This document shows positions 10,335 through 22,700 of a stretch of DNA of 64,000 nt, piece by piece. The position numbers and the translations under genes are program-made. Under the pieces are notes generated by a model. That model did no database searches and was not told the DNA's origin. It was given only the letters and a program-made list of their open reading frames with translations. Position 1 is the first letter of the stretch. Each line of letters opens with the position of its first letter. The stretch comes from Nematostella vectensis (taxonomy: Eukaryota > Cnidaria > Anthozoa > Actiniaria > Edwardsiidae), in NCBI RefSeq assembly GCF_932526225.1, contig NC_064043.1:4641501-4705500 (forward strand), read 5' to 3'.

Positions 10335-10928
10335 TTATCTCAAGCCATTGACAATTCTCTTGATCTCGGCGCCAGCCTTTATGAGATATGCCGCGCAATC
10401 AAAATTCCCCCCGCGAACAGCGAAATCCAACGGAGAGCACCCTTTTGAATCTAGAATGTCTATTCTGGCGCCTTTATTTACAAGGAGTTCGAGACACTCA
10501 AAGCTGCCTTCCAGGGCGGCATAGTGGAGCGCTGTTAGTCCCGAAGCACTCTGGTGATCAATATTCAATTTGTATTTATCAATCAAGCTCTGAGCTTCTG
10601 TTAAGTCATTCTCGGCGACAGCTGAGGCTAAAAGAACCTCCGGCTCAAACGACACGCTTCGGATCCTCTTCAGATCAGATATTGGCTTTATGATAATTTT
10701 CGCGTTGTGAAGAACGCGCATCTCGTTGCAGTCAGGCATAGAGATGGTTCGTCTTAGACCATAAGGGGCCGGCTGCGGGTGAGTAGAGTCTATCGAGCGC
10801 GCTGCATATGGCACGAGACCTTGTTCGCATTGCCTGCGGATCGTTCCAACTCTCTCGTCTTTAAGTCTATCAATCGATGGCGCCGTTCCGCAAAATGATT
10901 TGGATGGAGGTCGACGTGCTTCTAACAT
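10335..10928 (-). CDS. Ankyrin-repeat protein with PP1-docking motif (PPP1R27/PPP1R16-like)
   Basis: A single-exon 197-aa ORF. Residues 1-85 are basic and low in structure, with an RRTIS phospho-type site at 59-63. Residues 88-94 read RIRSVSF, an RVxF-type protein phosphatase 1 docking motif. It sits directly before three ankyrin repeats (about 101-133, 134-166, 167-197; for example SGLTALHYAALEGSFECLEL). RVxF immediately followed by ankyrin repeats is the architecture of the PPP1R12/16/27 family of PP1 regulatory subunits. The small size is closest to PPP1R27. Inference: it targets or inhibits PP1. NRARP-like ankyrin proteins are a weaker alternative because they lack RVxF. Confidence 0.75.
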   Translation of the reverse strand: MLEARRPPSKSFCGTAPSIDRLKDERVGTIRRQCEQGLVPYAARSIDSTHPQPAPYGLRRTISMPDCNEMRVLHNAKIIIKPISDLKRIRSVSFEPEVLLASAVAENDLTEAQSLIDKYKLNIDHQSASGLTALHYAALEGSFECLELLVNKGARIDILDSKGCSPLDFAVRGGNFDCAAYLIKAGAEIKRIVNGLR

Positions 10929-12143
10929 CGTGTGTCGCGCAATTCTACCTCAATGTGTCGTTGATTGGTTCCTGGAATACTTTCTATCGTTCTCAATTCC
11001 AGAAGTAAAATCCAAACAGAAGTCATTAACAGCAGGTAACAACAAATGAAGCTAATGACTACTCGAAGTGGGTCTCGCTTGCTTCCGTAGTGCGCCCCCG
11101 TGTGTCCCCCACTACCGACTACAATAAGTGATTAACCTTCACACCAACTTTAACCCCCTTCTTACAGCCGTCACCGAATACACAGTAGTCCTCCATTGCT
11201 CGCTTTAGAGATTCTCGAGCCTGTATTTCCACTTTAAAAGAGGTGACGTCATATATTGAGATAACAAATCGGCACAATCAAATGTCAACACTAGGATACC
11301 AATGTTTACCTTCGCATTAGGGCCCGCATTACACTCAAATCGCGGTGGGGTCGACGCGAGGGTCTCCCTAAGCCGGTTAAGCACACCGCTCTTGCTTATA
11401 GTAAAGACGTTTTGATCTCGCGTGCAAAGAATCGAAAGGTGTTAACAGTCCTGCTGTGAATAAAAGACCTAGCACCACAGGGAGCCCCTATATGGACTCG
11501 ACTTCACATGTCACCCACTGCGTTTCTTATTTGTTAACGTTACCTTATTTGGCGGTCCCTCAAAGATTTGTTTTCATATTTTGACTTGAGTGATTTATGT
11601 CGCCCGATTAGAGTTCGCTAGCACGCAGGAATTTAGTCATAACAACATACGTCTGCCCCTTGTAGTGAGAATTTGCCAGTTAATCACTGGTAAAAAAAAA
11701 ACAGGCGTTTAAACACACAGGGTCACCCACTAGGCTGACGGTGTAAGACAATCAAAAAGAAAGTCAAGTGGAGTTGATATCGCTTGAAAATATTCCCACT
11801 AAGCGAATAATGTAAAAAGTGAAAATAAATAGTAAACCCTTTTTCGACAATTCTGGACCACCTCAATAAACCTGACATGCCTCTCATAATTTTCACCCAC
11901 CCCTCCCCCCAAACAAATCACTATTCCTCAATGATATGAAAGACCATGATAAATTAACCGTTACCAAAATAAATATAACACTTAATTTAATAGGCCTGTT
12001 CTAGCCACCCAAGTTAATGTTCTTATAATCCCTAAAATAACACTCCTGAGAGAGCCACGACCCTGGAAAGAAAATGTGTTATTTATTGTCTATTGTCCTC
12101 AAAAGTATAACACTGTGGCTTCCATTATGACACAGGCGATGTT
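10929..12143. other. Intergenic between two minus-strand genes
   Basis: Upstream of the ankyrin gene and downstream of the cysteine-rich gene. A short TGACGTCA palindrome occurs near 11243. No gene or dispersed repeat was recognised. Confidence 0.4.
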
Positions 12144-14037
12144 TTACGACTTTGTACATTTCCCCATCCGAGTTCCAGCTATTTTGGCTTCGAACTGACA
12201 CCGCAGACCAGTACCACATTGCGGGCACGCCTCGTGTTTCTCCGGCTGAAATTATTAAAAGCACTTGTCACAAAACATTAAGTCTCCGCGCGAAAACCCA
12301 CGCTACAGACCTGTTCACATTATACACTGCACATTATGCGATTCTTGCGATTTTATCCCAGCCAAGGCCGAGCCAGGCTGCAACACGACGAAATCAAGAC
12401 GTAACTTTTCTAATGCTTCTTGCCTATTCTGCTCGAAAAAGTAATAAGTGTCTATAAGATTTGTACGCTTTTGACGTGAATCCGCTAACTTAGGCTGTTT
12501 ACATGCGCAGGGTTGCGTTAGCCCCAGACATCCTTTCCTGGCGTACACTCTTAACGTCTTATTTTCAGTGAGGTTGAGCCGTTCTTATTTTCGGAGGATT
12601 TTAAGGCTGAAAACGTTCTTGTCGATGTTTTTAAATTTCAGTGACCTGAAATCATACAAGTTAAAACAGAACTACACAAATGATCAATAACAATAGTATT
12701 TAAGTCAAGGTCTGTTTAATGAGGCGGGCGAAGACGAGTTATTGTGGCTTGATTCGGTTCCTACTCCCTTTGTTTCGGTTTTTTTGTGAAACCCAAGCGG
12801 TCTCGCGGGAATTTTGAAAAGCTCATTAGTGCCCTTCTCTGCTAAAAATGTTTTTCGCCAAGGTATGGCAAAAATATTTAACCGATTTTTTTAAAAAAAT
12901 CCTGACGTCAGATTGCACCGTAAAGAACAATTCGCAGGCTTAGCATTGGAAAAAAAGGTTTTATCCACAAAAATAAAAAGGTCTGAACAGCTAATCAGTC
13001 ACTTTCTCATACGTTTTTCTGCCAAATTCACCATTATTCAGCCTTAAAAAAAGGCAGGCCTCGCATTAAAAAAAAGCCTATATTAGCTGCGGAATTTCAC
13101 GATGTTTGCGTTGCGATCTCACGTTTTTGCTCGGTTAATTTGTAAATGACGATGCTTAATGAGACACTCATTCAAATCCGGCGTGCTAAACCATGTCACG
13201 TGACACAGGAAATGTCGCTCCATTCTGCGCGATAGGCACAATTTGCACAATTTGATTCTTCATTTTTAGAGCGATCACTAGGCATTTTCTTAAATTTTGG
13301 CGAAATCCCAGGCTGGACGTTTTTATAAAAAAAGGTTCTTATAAAAAAAAAGTAAGAGTGTGTACAGGCCGCTCCCTCAAACTAATGATGGAAAATAAAC
13401 AGTGAAATGAAAATAAGCGGGTGCGATCAAACGTTGAATTCCTCTGAAATACGCAAAACGCTTGCTACGCAGACTACAAAGTTGTGACATGTTCTTACCA
13501 TACATAGAGCTCTCTCTATGAGATGCTGTTTACAAACGCCTCCTTGGATCAGTGAATAGAACCTGCAGCAAGTGTTCATGGGACAGTCCAAATCGCTCGT
13601 GCATCGAGTCAGCTGTAAAACACAACATTACTTAAACGCATTCCTTATCCATAAGTACTCATGATATTTCTGTCCCTTTGTCTGTGCTTAATTGCATCAA
13701 GTTTTAAAGGACATTAAATAATCACTAGCGTGTAGATCTATATACTTATTAGTTATTATGTGACGATGTGTGCAAATCCAAGAAAATGCTTTTCAAATAA
13801 AAAGAAAAACTCCTTGTCTGTAGCAGAGTCTGGGTAAGCAAAAGGATTTTCTGCAAACTCCTTGAAAAGGCTTTTAAAAACCACCCTGATAAATATGATC
13901 GAAAGTGAAAAATTAAACAAACGAGTTCGCACCTTGTGTATATTGGTGTTTGTGTTAGAAATACTTCCTGCGTTTATACAGCAAAGGAGCGCAAATGCAC
14001 AGATAAGAACCAGCATCGTGGCGGCCCGCACGACCAT
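12144..14037 (-). CDS. Small secreted ten-cysteine protein, prokineticin/Dickkopf colipase-fold type (3 exons)
   Basis: Exons in gene order are 14037-13933, 13612-13499 and 12245-12144, all phase 0 with GT-AG sites, giving 106 aa. Exon 1 gives a signal peptide (MVVRAATMLVLICAFALLCC, cut near NAG). Exon 2 has CTSDLDCPMNTCC, then single Cys in GGVCK and ALCM. Exon 3 has ACPQCGTGLRC and ends MGKCTKS. The spacing is C-x5-C-x4-CC-x10-C-x9-C-x7-C-x2-C-x5-C-x15-C: ten cysteines in the order expected for the colipase fold of prokineticins, astakines and Dickkopf C-terminal domains. There is no AVIT-type N-terminus, so receptor use cannot be inferred. It is likely a secreted ligand or cytokine-like factor. 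The exons are too short to stand out as ORFs. Confidence 0.75.
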
Positions 14038-14934
14038 CTCAAGTTTTGTAACCATATACGTGCATACGTACACGCGTCAGCTAAACTGTCACTCGTTCAG
14101 GATTAGTAATGGTGAGCCATGCATCGAAACTTAAATAAAAAGAAATATTTTATAATAACCCCGCCCGTAAATGTCTCGCTGCGTTTATCATAGAGATAGG
14201 GTTACAAAGTAATTAGTAAGCAATTAAAATGCTAACCGATTATAGGATTATCGCAACTTTAGCAAAAGTTTTTTGTAGATAAATTTATATTCGCCAAAAC
14301 ACCTGGACATATTCTTGCTGATTTATCACATTGTAGGCTTGAAATTTTAAAATGATCTCATGATCGATTCGTTGCGAATCTGATGGATAAAAATAGTTTG
14401 TAGTTATGTCTGGTTCCCATGGGTTCACCTATAATGGAAATATTTTCTGACGCTAGGGGCTCATAAGTACTTATAAGCCCTGACGCGTCGAGTCCCTAAA
14501 AGCCCAGCCTACCCCTCCCACACCCCCAACCCACCCACATGAAAGGAAAACACCAAGAGTTACTAGTCAAAGACATTACAAATGGGCGTTGCTAGAAATA
14601 TTATCGTGAGAGGTGGAAATAAGTTTTAGTCATACATTTGTATTTGATAGAGGTTCCATTTAAGTTTACGCTCTGCCACCTAATATTGCGATTACAATAT
14701 TTTCAATCATATTTCACATGGATGACACAAATATTCATACAATATTCATACAATTGGACATTGCGCAGGGTCCTGGGGAAAGGCGGATCAAATAATTTTC
14801 CCCGCCGCCTTTGCTCCACAATAATCCCCATGTGTTAGCCGTTTCCGTCTCGTTTCCTTTCCTGGTACCTTAAATCGTAATACAATTCAGGACCCTCTTC
14901 GGCGAATAAGAAAGAATAGGCACACTCTAGAGTT
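14038..14934. other. Intergenic, upstream of the cysteine-rich gene
   Basis: A small palindrome GCTCATAAGTACTTATAAGC lies near 14459. No coding signal was recognised; the region runs into a minisatellite. Confidence 0.35.
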
Positions 14935-15380
14935 ATAACATTGGACAAAGAATGGGGACACCCTGTAATAAGAACATTGGACAAAGAATGGGGACACCCT
15001 GTAATAAGAACATTGGACAAAGAATGGGGACACCCTGTAATAAGAACATTGGACAAAGAATGGGGACACCCTGTAATAAGAACATTGGACAAAGAATGGG
15101 GACACCCTGTAATAAGAACATTGGACAAAGAATGGGGACACCCTGTAATAAGAACATTGGACAAAGAATGGGGACACCCTGTAATAAGAACATTGGACAA
15201 AGAATGGGGACACCCTGTAATAAGAACATTGGACAAAGAATGGGGACACCTTTTAATAAGAACATTGGACAAAGATGGGGCACAATCAAGAGTTATAACA
15301 TTGGACAAAGAATGGGCACATCTTAGAATGAGAACATCGGACAAAGAATGGACACACCCTAGAATGACAACATTAGAATG
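14935..15380. repeat. 36-base minisatellite, about 12 copies
   Basis: The unit starts GGACAAAGAATGGGGACACC. The first nine or so copies are essentially identical and the last three diverge (for example GGGCACATCTTAGAATGAG). Because 36 is divisible by three and the unit lacks stops, four or more frames are open for 110-180 codons. That produces spurious ORFs on both strands. It lies between the cysteine-rich gene and the 3' end of villin. Confidence 0.95.
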
Positions 15381-16730
15381 ACACAATTCAAGACGACTGA
15401 AAAAACTGATTGAAGATTATTGTTTAAGCTGGTTACCCGCTTTCTTTTTGTTACATGCAACTGTCTTCGGGTTACGCACCTTGACCTGACCCTGAACGAT
15501 CGGCGCTAAAAAAACCCTTGTTCCGGGATTTCCAATTTACCTTCCCCTCCGATGGGAGCTTTGATTTTCCTCTTATCATGCATCAACAAAGCAGCAAAAA
15601 AGAAAACTTTGAAAAAAGTTCTTTTTATTTTTATTTTTTGAAAGCAAGTACGTCTTCATTTTGGAGTAGTGTCACAAGCTTGGCGTCTGTAAGGGGTTCG
15701 TCTTTTCCTGTTTTTTTTCCGTAGATCAACAAAAGACACGAGCAGTAGGAATAAAGCTTGTCGGTGTCCCAAATAAAGTCCTCAAATCTCACCTAAATTC
15801 GCCCTTGCTTCTTAGTCATCCGAAGCGCTTCTCTGTTTATGATTTGCGCGTACTAAAAATCATGCGAACCGCTAGCCACGTGCGTTAGGTTTTTATTCAT
15901 TCACGTACACTGATTAACAATATTCCTTTTGCCCTTGTCCGGTCTAAATCTTGATCCCCTGTGCAGTTGTTCATCACATATCAATATCAATGGCTGACGT
16001 TTTTCTAAATGGTCTAAAAGAGCCTTGAGCGAGCACGCGGGAGACCTGTGATATTCTAAAACGTTAGAGACTAGGCTCCATTTCCAAGATGTCTGCAAAA
16101 AAAAAAGCAAAAAAAAAAAAACGATTGAAGCGGACACCCAAATGTAGTATGTAATGCCTAATAAGGAAATGACCGAGCGAGCTAGGAAAACGACATTTTT
16201 AAAAACCAGATTGACTGATATGATATGGATTAAGTGGTTGTTAGAAGACAACTGGGTCCCCTGTGGTATTTCGGATTTTCTATGATGAATGATGATGTGG
16301 TGTCACTCGAAACTCTCTCCTCCCTGATTGGCTCTCCCCAGCCCCACTTGCGTCATGGCCACAGGAATCCCTAACAGAACGCCATCTACTAAGCTAAATA
16401 CACTTTTATAAAACATATGTCCTTCAATACGTCATCTTGGCGGCAAATGACCTAATTAAACCTGCCCGCTACAAAAATGTTTGATAAAATTTGAAGATAT
16501 TTTAGCTAGCCACAAAAAGCGTCATCGCAGAATCTTATCGCGGCAAAATAACTGAAAAACATTGCGCATAAAAGAAACATCAGATATGAAAACTGTTTCT
16601 AAGACGATATGTCTCTGGCGTCTTTTCTCGGGCTAGTGTTTTCTATTGCCTTTTGGTGTTAGACTCTTCTATTAAAGCCTTGAGCGGTTTCGCGGCTCTT
16701 ACATCTGACTTTGTTGATTTGTACATCTAT
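15381..16730. other. Intergenic, 3' of villin
   Basis: Apart from a dispersed repeat copy at 15987-16226, nothing was recognised. Villin, on the minus strand, ends at 16731. Confidence 0.4.
15987..16226. mobile_element. Dispersed repeat, copy A (copy B at 21729-22028)
   Basis: It shares ordered blocks with copy B: GTTTTTCTAAATGGTCTAAA, the CGATTGAAGCGGAC region, and a terminal AGATTGACTGATATG. The ends are weakly inverted (GTCAATC and CGTTTTTCT motifs), suggesting a MITE. It holds an internal A-tract and no ORF. Confidence 0.6.
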
Positions 16731-19700
16731 TTAAAACAATCCTTTATCCTTTTTCAATTGTATCTGTTTCCACTTCGGTTTAGACTCGAACTCGTATCTC
16801 TGGATTCCGAACACTTTGTAGAAGTCATCGTCTGACAGATAGCGCTGAAAAGGATTAGCGAAAACGTGAGTAGATACTTGAGAGGATATACTTATTAAAA
16901 ACAAGTCTTGGCGTGCTTCTAGCGTTGAACAATATCCATTTAATACAAGTAGAAATGGCTCCTTCTTGACTGTAACAGCACTCACAAATAAACAAACGAA
17001 TCACCGATAATGGTTACTACGTGTTACTCGTGCATGGTGGCCTATGATTGTTGGGCACGTTAGGAGTGGCCATAGTCATTCACGATATTAGTAAAACACA
17101 GCAAATGCTTTCAGTTTTAAAGCGGCTCAAAGACTTTTTTTTTTGTATGGCAAATAATTCTCCAGTCACTCAAAAGATTATTACATTCTAATGCTAATCC
17201 GATTATAAGGCAGAGGACTGCTTCACACGGGAAAAGCATATATAATGGATCAGGTTATTTTTGTTCGGAATTTTCTCAATTACGTGCTAATACTTATGCT
17301 TCCTATATATGACCACCGTGCTACCTTCTGCCAACCTTGCACAACCTCTTCCCCGCACGTTCTCTCTCGTTCCATCTTTTCATCTTTTTTCACTCTTCCC
17401 TTTCTATCCTATCTCTGACGGTTCCTCCCTCCCCATTTCTTCTTTACTTCTTCTTTCGTCTCTTTTTTCACCTAACTCTGTCAATTCCCTTCTTTTACGA
17501 TTCACCCATCTCTTCTTCTCGTTCTCCACCGCCACAGTAAGCAGCCTCCAATTTCTCCTTTCCCCTATCCCCCGGTATCTCTCTCACCGTTTACCTACTC
17601 ACCTCTTTTATCGTACAATCCACATCCCTTGGGATCAGAGACTTGGGCCTTGTCAGCTGCTCGAACGTATAGGTTTTTTCCGGGACAAAGGTGTCTTTGT
17701 TGTTGTTCAAGATCTTGTTTACATGCTGAGTAATAGTAATTTTTATAATTTTAGTCGAAGTGGCTTATCGATGTTACCATAGCACCAGTGTGTTGGTTGT
17801 ATGGCAATGGGTGGTGGAACCCTAAGTCTTGTTTTTGATAAATGGCAGACGCCGTTTTCTTCTATATTTCTGCTGCCCCACGCCACTAGGTACGGTCGTG
17901 TATCGGTTAGCTGAATTAGCGTCTCTTCGTTGTTGACTGGTGTATAGTATTCTTAATCATGCGTACCTGCTCTGTGATCTTCAGTTGACCAAGCCCGTCT
18001 ATCTCATCTCCCATCTCAGCCTTTAGCTCACCAAACGTCTTACCGCCCTATGCACCGTACAAATGAGCGAGGAATGAAAACAGATAAGAACACAAAAACA
18101 CACGCCTGATCAAAATACAGCTAGCTAAAACACACCTACAGACATAAAATATGAATTCTCATTAGTATAGTCTTCTAGCAACCAGATATTTTTCAGGCTA
18201 ATGCCAACTACTCCGTTGCAACAAGAAGCCCTAGCAAAAACGAAAGGGCGCTTAAATACTGAATACGAATACACCTGCTCTATGTTTGATATACTACTCC
18301 CCGTTCCCAAAAAATCCTAGACACGCAATAAGTACCAAAATCTGCAGCTGGTAAAACGGAAACAAGACTTATTCTCCTCCCCCTCCTCCCTTCATTCTGA
18401 GCCCCGCCCCCCCTCCCCCCCCCCCCCCTTCCTGCTCTCGCCAATGCTAATGACACTCACGCTCCACTTGTCCGAGTCCCACGCCTGGAAGTGTCCGGTA
18501 AAGTTGAGGGGTTCATAACCCTGTTTGACTTGTATGATAATGGTGTTGTCCAATGTTCGGCCGGATGTATCGCTCTTGACATAGTCCTTATCAATGAAAT
18601 ACGGAAACACAGGTTAGGCACAAGTGCGATATCGATGCATTAACCTATTTTTAACACAAACACGACTTATTTTTGACACAAGGCTGTGAGTATTTTCTCA
18701 CTTCTGTTATCCAAATGTTACCGAGACCTTTTTCGCGATTTCCGGCTGACCGCGAACCTCCAGCGGTCACGTGACCAGGGCTTGTCGTCGCGTTTGCCGT
18801 TCGAAGGCACGTTTTGTAATAGAAAATGACCCACTTTTTGGCCGCCAAGGGGGGAAGGTGCGCGCGCACCATGCCCACGAAGAAAATCGTAAGCTTACCG
18901 ATTGCAAAAACCTTGCTCTTAACAGTTTTGTTATAGCGATGTTTTTTAACACGTTTTTAGATGGCTCCTTTTAGATGGCCATTGCTATACAATGGCGTAT
19001 CCCCATTTCCAAAAATGGGGATACGTCTAACGTGAAACCGCAAACCGTGGTTTGCCGTTCGTGGTAAACTTGTCAAACCTCGATCTTAAGGTCTCGTCTC
19101 GACCACGAACCCTAGGATACTTTTCGACTTAGCATCCGGCTAATTTTCAAACTAGACAAGCACGTCATGTCAGCACTTTTTGATTTTGATTGACAAGTGT
19201 CAAGAGCCTCTGTTGTCTGGGGTAATTGCGTATGTTTTATGCAATCAGCGAAAACATACTAAATTTATTTCGTTGCCCATACCATTGCCGTACGTAATGC
19301 TTCTTTCTTTTCGAAGTCATTCGCGCCTTCGCCGATCCAAACAAACACCTGTCAAAAAGGAGATTAGAACTTGTAATTGGAGTTACAAACGCATCATGTA
19401 CCAGGGCCGTAGCAGGCCTCGAAATATGGGGGGGGGGGGGGGGCACAATACAGAAACATTAAGAAAATATTGGGGAGGGGCACAGCCACGCCCCTACTTA
19501 TATTTTCTAATAATTTTTTTTTAAATATTAGGGGGGGCACGTGCCCCGCCCCCTGCTTCGGCCGTGTGTACAAACGCCCTATAGCCTGCCCTCTTTGAAC
19601 ATAAGTCAATGTGGTTCTAGAGACCTTGAGATCCCCCTAACCCCCACCCCCCCTTTCCTACCCACCCACCCACACTCAATGCTCCCAGCTTATGGGAGAC

Positions 19701-22700
19701 CTATAAATGGCTAAATTCTCAGGGCCGTAGCAGGCCTCGAAATATTTGGGGGAGGCACAATACAGAAACATTTATAAAATATTGGGGGGCACAGCCACGC
19801 CCATACTGTTCATTTCCTTATATTTTTTTATGTTGGGAGGGCACATGCCCCCAGTGCCCCAACCCCTGCTACGGCCCTGATTCTGGCCGTATCTGCCCTG
19901 TGAACGCCTCTGAAAGTCCTGTGAACGCCCCTCTAAAGCATAAAAACAAAACATGCTAAAGCTTTTAAACCCCAAATTTATTTATATTTATGCTTTTTGC
20001 TTATCTATTTCATACTCATGAAGCACCGCGGGTTGCTTTACATGAATTTTCGGAGTGCAACCTTGATATTGAGACGAATTATATTTCTTACCTCGTCGTA
20101 TGTGTCCAAAAGCATAACGTCGTCCTCAATAAGATCCTATTTTGGGAACAGAGGAAAATGAATAATTTTATGATATATGGCGGAACATGAAATACAGACT
20201 GGGAAGTAGGTTAAGCCTCGTGAAAACTATGTAGTTTTGCTGACGTTTCAACGGTGCAAGATCTCCACCAAGTTTTGAAGCAAAAAATAGAAATACCTCT
20301 TGAGTGAATTCGAATACTTCCTCCACCTTAAATGCGCCAGACGCGTTAGAGCACTGGAACAGACGGGGCGGATACGAGGGTCTTTCTTCCTGCGCACATA
20401 ACCACAGGGTTCAACAAAAAGTGCAATAATAAGTACTCCTTTCTTCCTCAGAGCAGAATATACAACACGGGTCAAAAACAAAAACATACGGGGGAGGATG
20501 GGGGGGGGCTTACTTCATACACATAAAACCACAGGGTTCATCAAGAAAGTGCAATAATAAGTACTCCTTTCTTCCTCAGAGCAGAATATACAACACGGGT
20601 CAAAAACAAAAACATACGGGGGAGGATGGGGGGGGGGGGCTTACTTCATACACATAAAACCACAGGGTTCATCAAGAAAGTGCAATAATAAGTACACGGA
20701 TCAACAACAAAGTAACATACGGGGGAGGGGCTTACTTCCTACACATATCACAGGGTTCAACAAGAAAGTACGAAGGTCTTTTCTCAAGGCTCGATAACAA
20801 CAGGGTACATTATAGAGAGGGTAGCGAGATACGGGGGTCGGGGGATTCGAGAGTATCCTACCATTGGACTCAACAGCATAAAGTACAACTTACGATCGTT
20901 CGAATTTGAGTGTTTGGCTTTTAGCATACCTCCATTCTTTTCCCTGTTGCGTACTCCTCACGACCGCCAATATCATCCCAAAAATACTCCGGTTCCTGAC
21001 CCTCGCGAAACACGTCGGGCTCCCTGTGGTTAAAAGGCGCAAATGCATGTATTTATTTCCCAGCAAGCCCAGCAGGCTGCTTCCTCATCTCCCCCACCCC
21101 ACCCCCCCCCCCCTACAAATGCCGTCGCTTGCATGGGAATCCCTGTCAAAGCTGCATGAGCTTCTTGAATTTTGATGGTTTGCCAAAAAGTTGTAATATC
21201 CCCAGAAAACATTACCGAAAATAACTAAACCGTCACCACCGTCAACCGGAAAATAAGTAGACAACTATTCTGTCACAATAACCCACCTTCCGGGAGAAAG
21301 AAAATCTATTACCAATCTTCCAATTCGTCTCTCAGCTGCGCACGAACCCTGTGAAGAAATAAATGCGCACAGATCTTTGCAATTAGTTTTGTTATCTGTT
21401 CCCATGTGTGGGTTTAAACGCAATTCCATTTACGGGCTAAAATAAAGCAAATCTCGGTTTTCGGTTTTATCAATTTATAAGGCAGTACTCAGAACAGCTA
21501 TTAGGAGAAAATAAAGAATTAGCAATATTTTAAGTTTGCAAAGATGCTCATCTCGTTACCTTTCCCCTCCACATGTACATACGCCCAGGCGTTTCTAGTA
21601 CGAACACGTCACCAGAGTTAAGGGACGCCCCTCGGCGGGGAACCTGTGAATAAAGGGTACCCATTAAGACAGACTTCTGTGAGAAAGATTCAAATCTGAA
21701 AAACTGTATATTATAAACCGTGTCAATCAATCAATGGCCATCGTTTTTCTGAATGGTCTAAAAGAGCTTGGGCCGAGCGTGCGGGAAAACTGTGATGTTC
21801 GATGTTCTAAAAACGCTAGAGACTGGGTCTATTTGAGGATGGCGGCCTGCAAACCCGCACGAATTCCTGAAAATTTACGTAGGAAATTTTCGATGCACAC
21901 AGCTCTAGGGCGACAAAAAAGCGAAAACATGATTGAAGCGGACTTCCAAATATGGTATGTAATGTCCTAATAAGAAATTGACCGAGCTAGAAAAACGACA
22001 GTTTTTAAAACAAGATTGACTGATATGTAAATGATGATGATGAAAGGTTACCTGTATCGCTTTTGCGTTAAGGTCCGTCGTGCCCTTCACGTGGAACATC
22101 CTCTTTCCCTCGTGATCATACGTGTCTTCCTCGCAGCCCGCGCGAAATCCCGCACCCTTCCCACCCTGGGCAGAAAAAAGGTTCAATGATCAGGTACGCG
22201 GGAAAAAAGGTTCAATGATCAGGTACGCGGGAAAAAAAGGTTCAATGAACAGGTACGCGGGAAAAAAAGGTTTACAAATCAGGTACGCGGGAAAAAGGTT
22301 TAATGATCAGGTACGCGGGAAAAAAGGTTTAATGATCAGGTACGCGGGAAAAAAAGGTTTAATGATCAGGTAACGCGGGGAAAAAGGTTCAATGATCAGG
22401 TACGCGGGAAAAAAAGGTTTACAAATCAGGTACGCGGGAAAAAAAAACGTTTAATGATCAGGTACGCGGGAAAAATGGTTTAATGATCAGGTACGCGGGA
22501 AAAAAAGGTTTAATGATCAGGTAACGCGGGGAAAAAGGTTCAATGATCAGGTACGCGGGTACACTTTCGGTCGTAGTAGAAAAACCGTGGTCATACATCG
22601 GGCCCCGGGTTATTTTAACATTCTCTTGTCATATCAGCGCCCGGATAAATACACTAAACGGATACAGTTACAGTTCCGCTTATTGTCTCTTTTTACTGCC

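Noticed and set aside
12315-12548. Minus ORF with GCLGLTQPCACKQ as an exon of the cysteine-rich gene
   Set aside because: Its frame does not match the phase-0 junctions, whereas 12144-12245 joins in phase and supplies the expected cysteines.
14835-15386. Long overlapping ORFs on both strands (120-180 aa)
   Set aside because: They are produced by the 36-base minisatellite, whose unit is a multiple of three and lacks stops in several frames.
17309-17782. 157-codon Ser/Phe/Leu-rich plus ORF
   Set aside because: Pyrimidine-rich intron sequence on the strand opposite villin exon 26.
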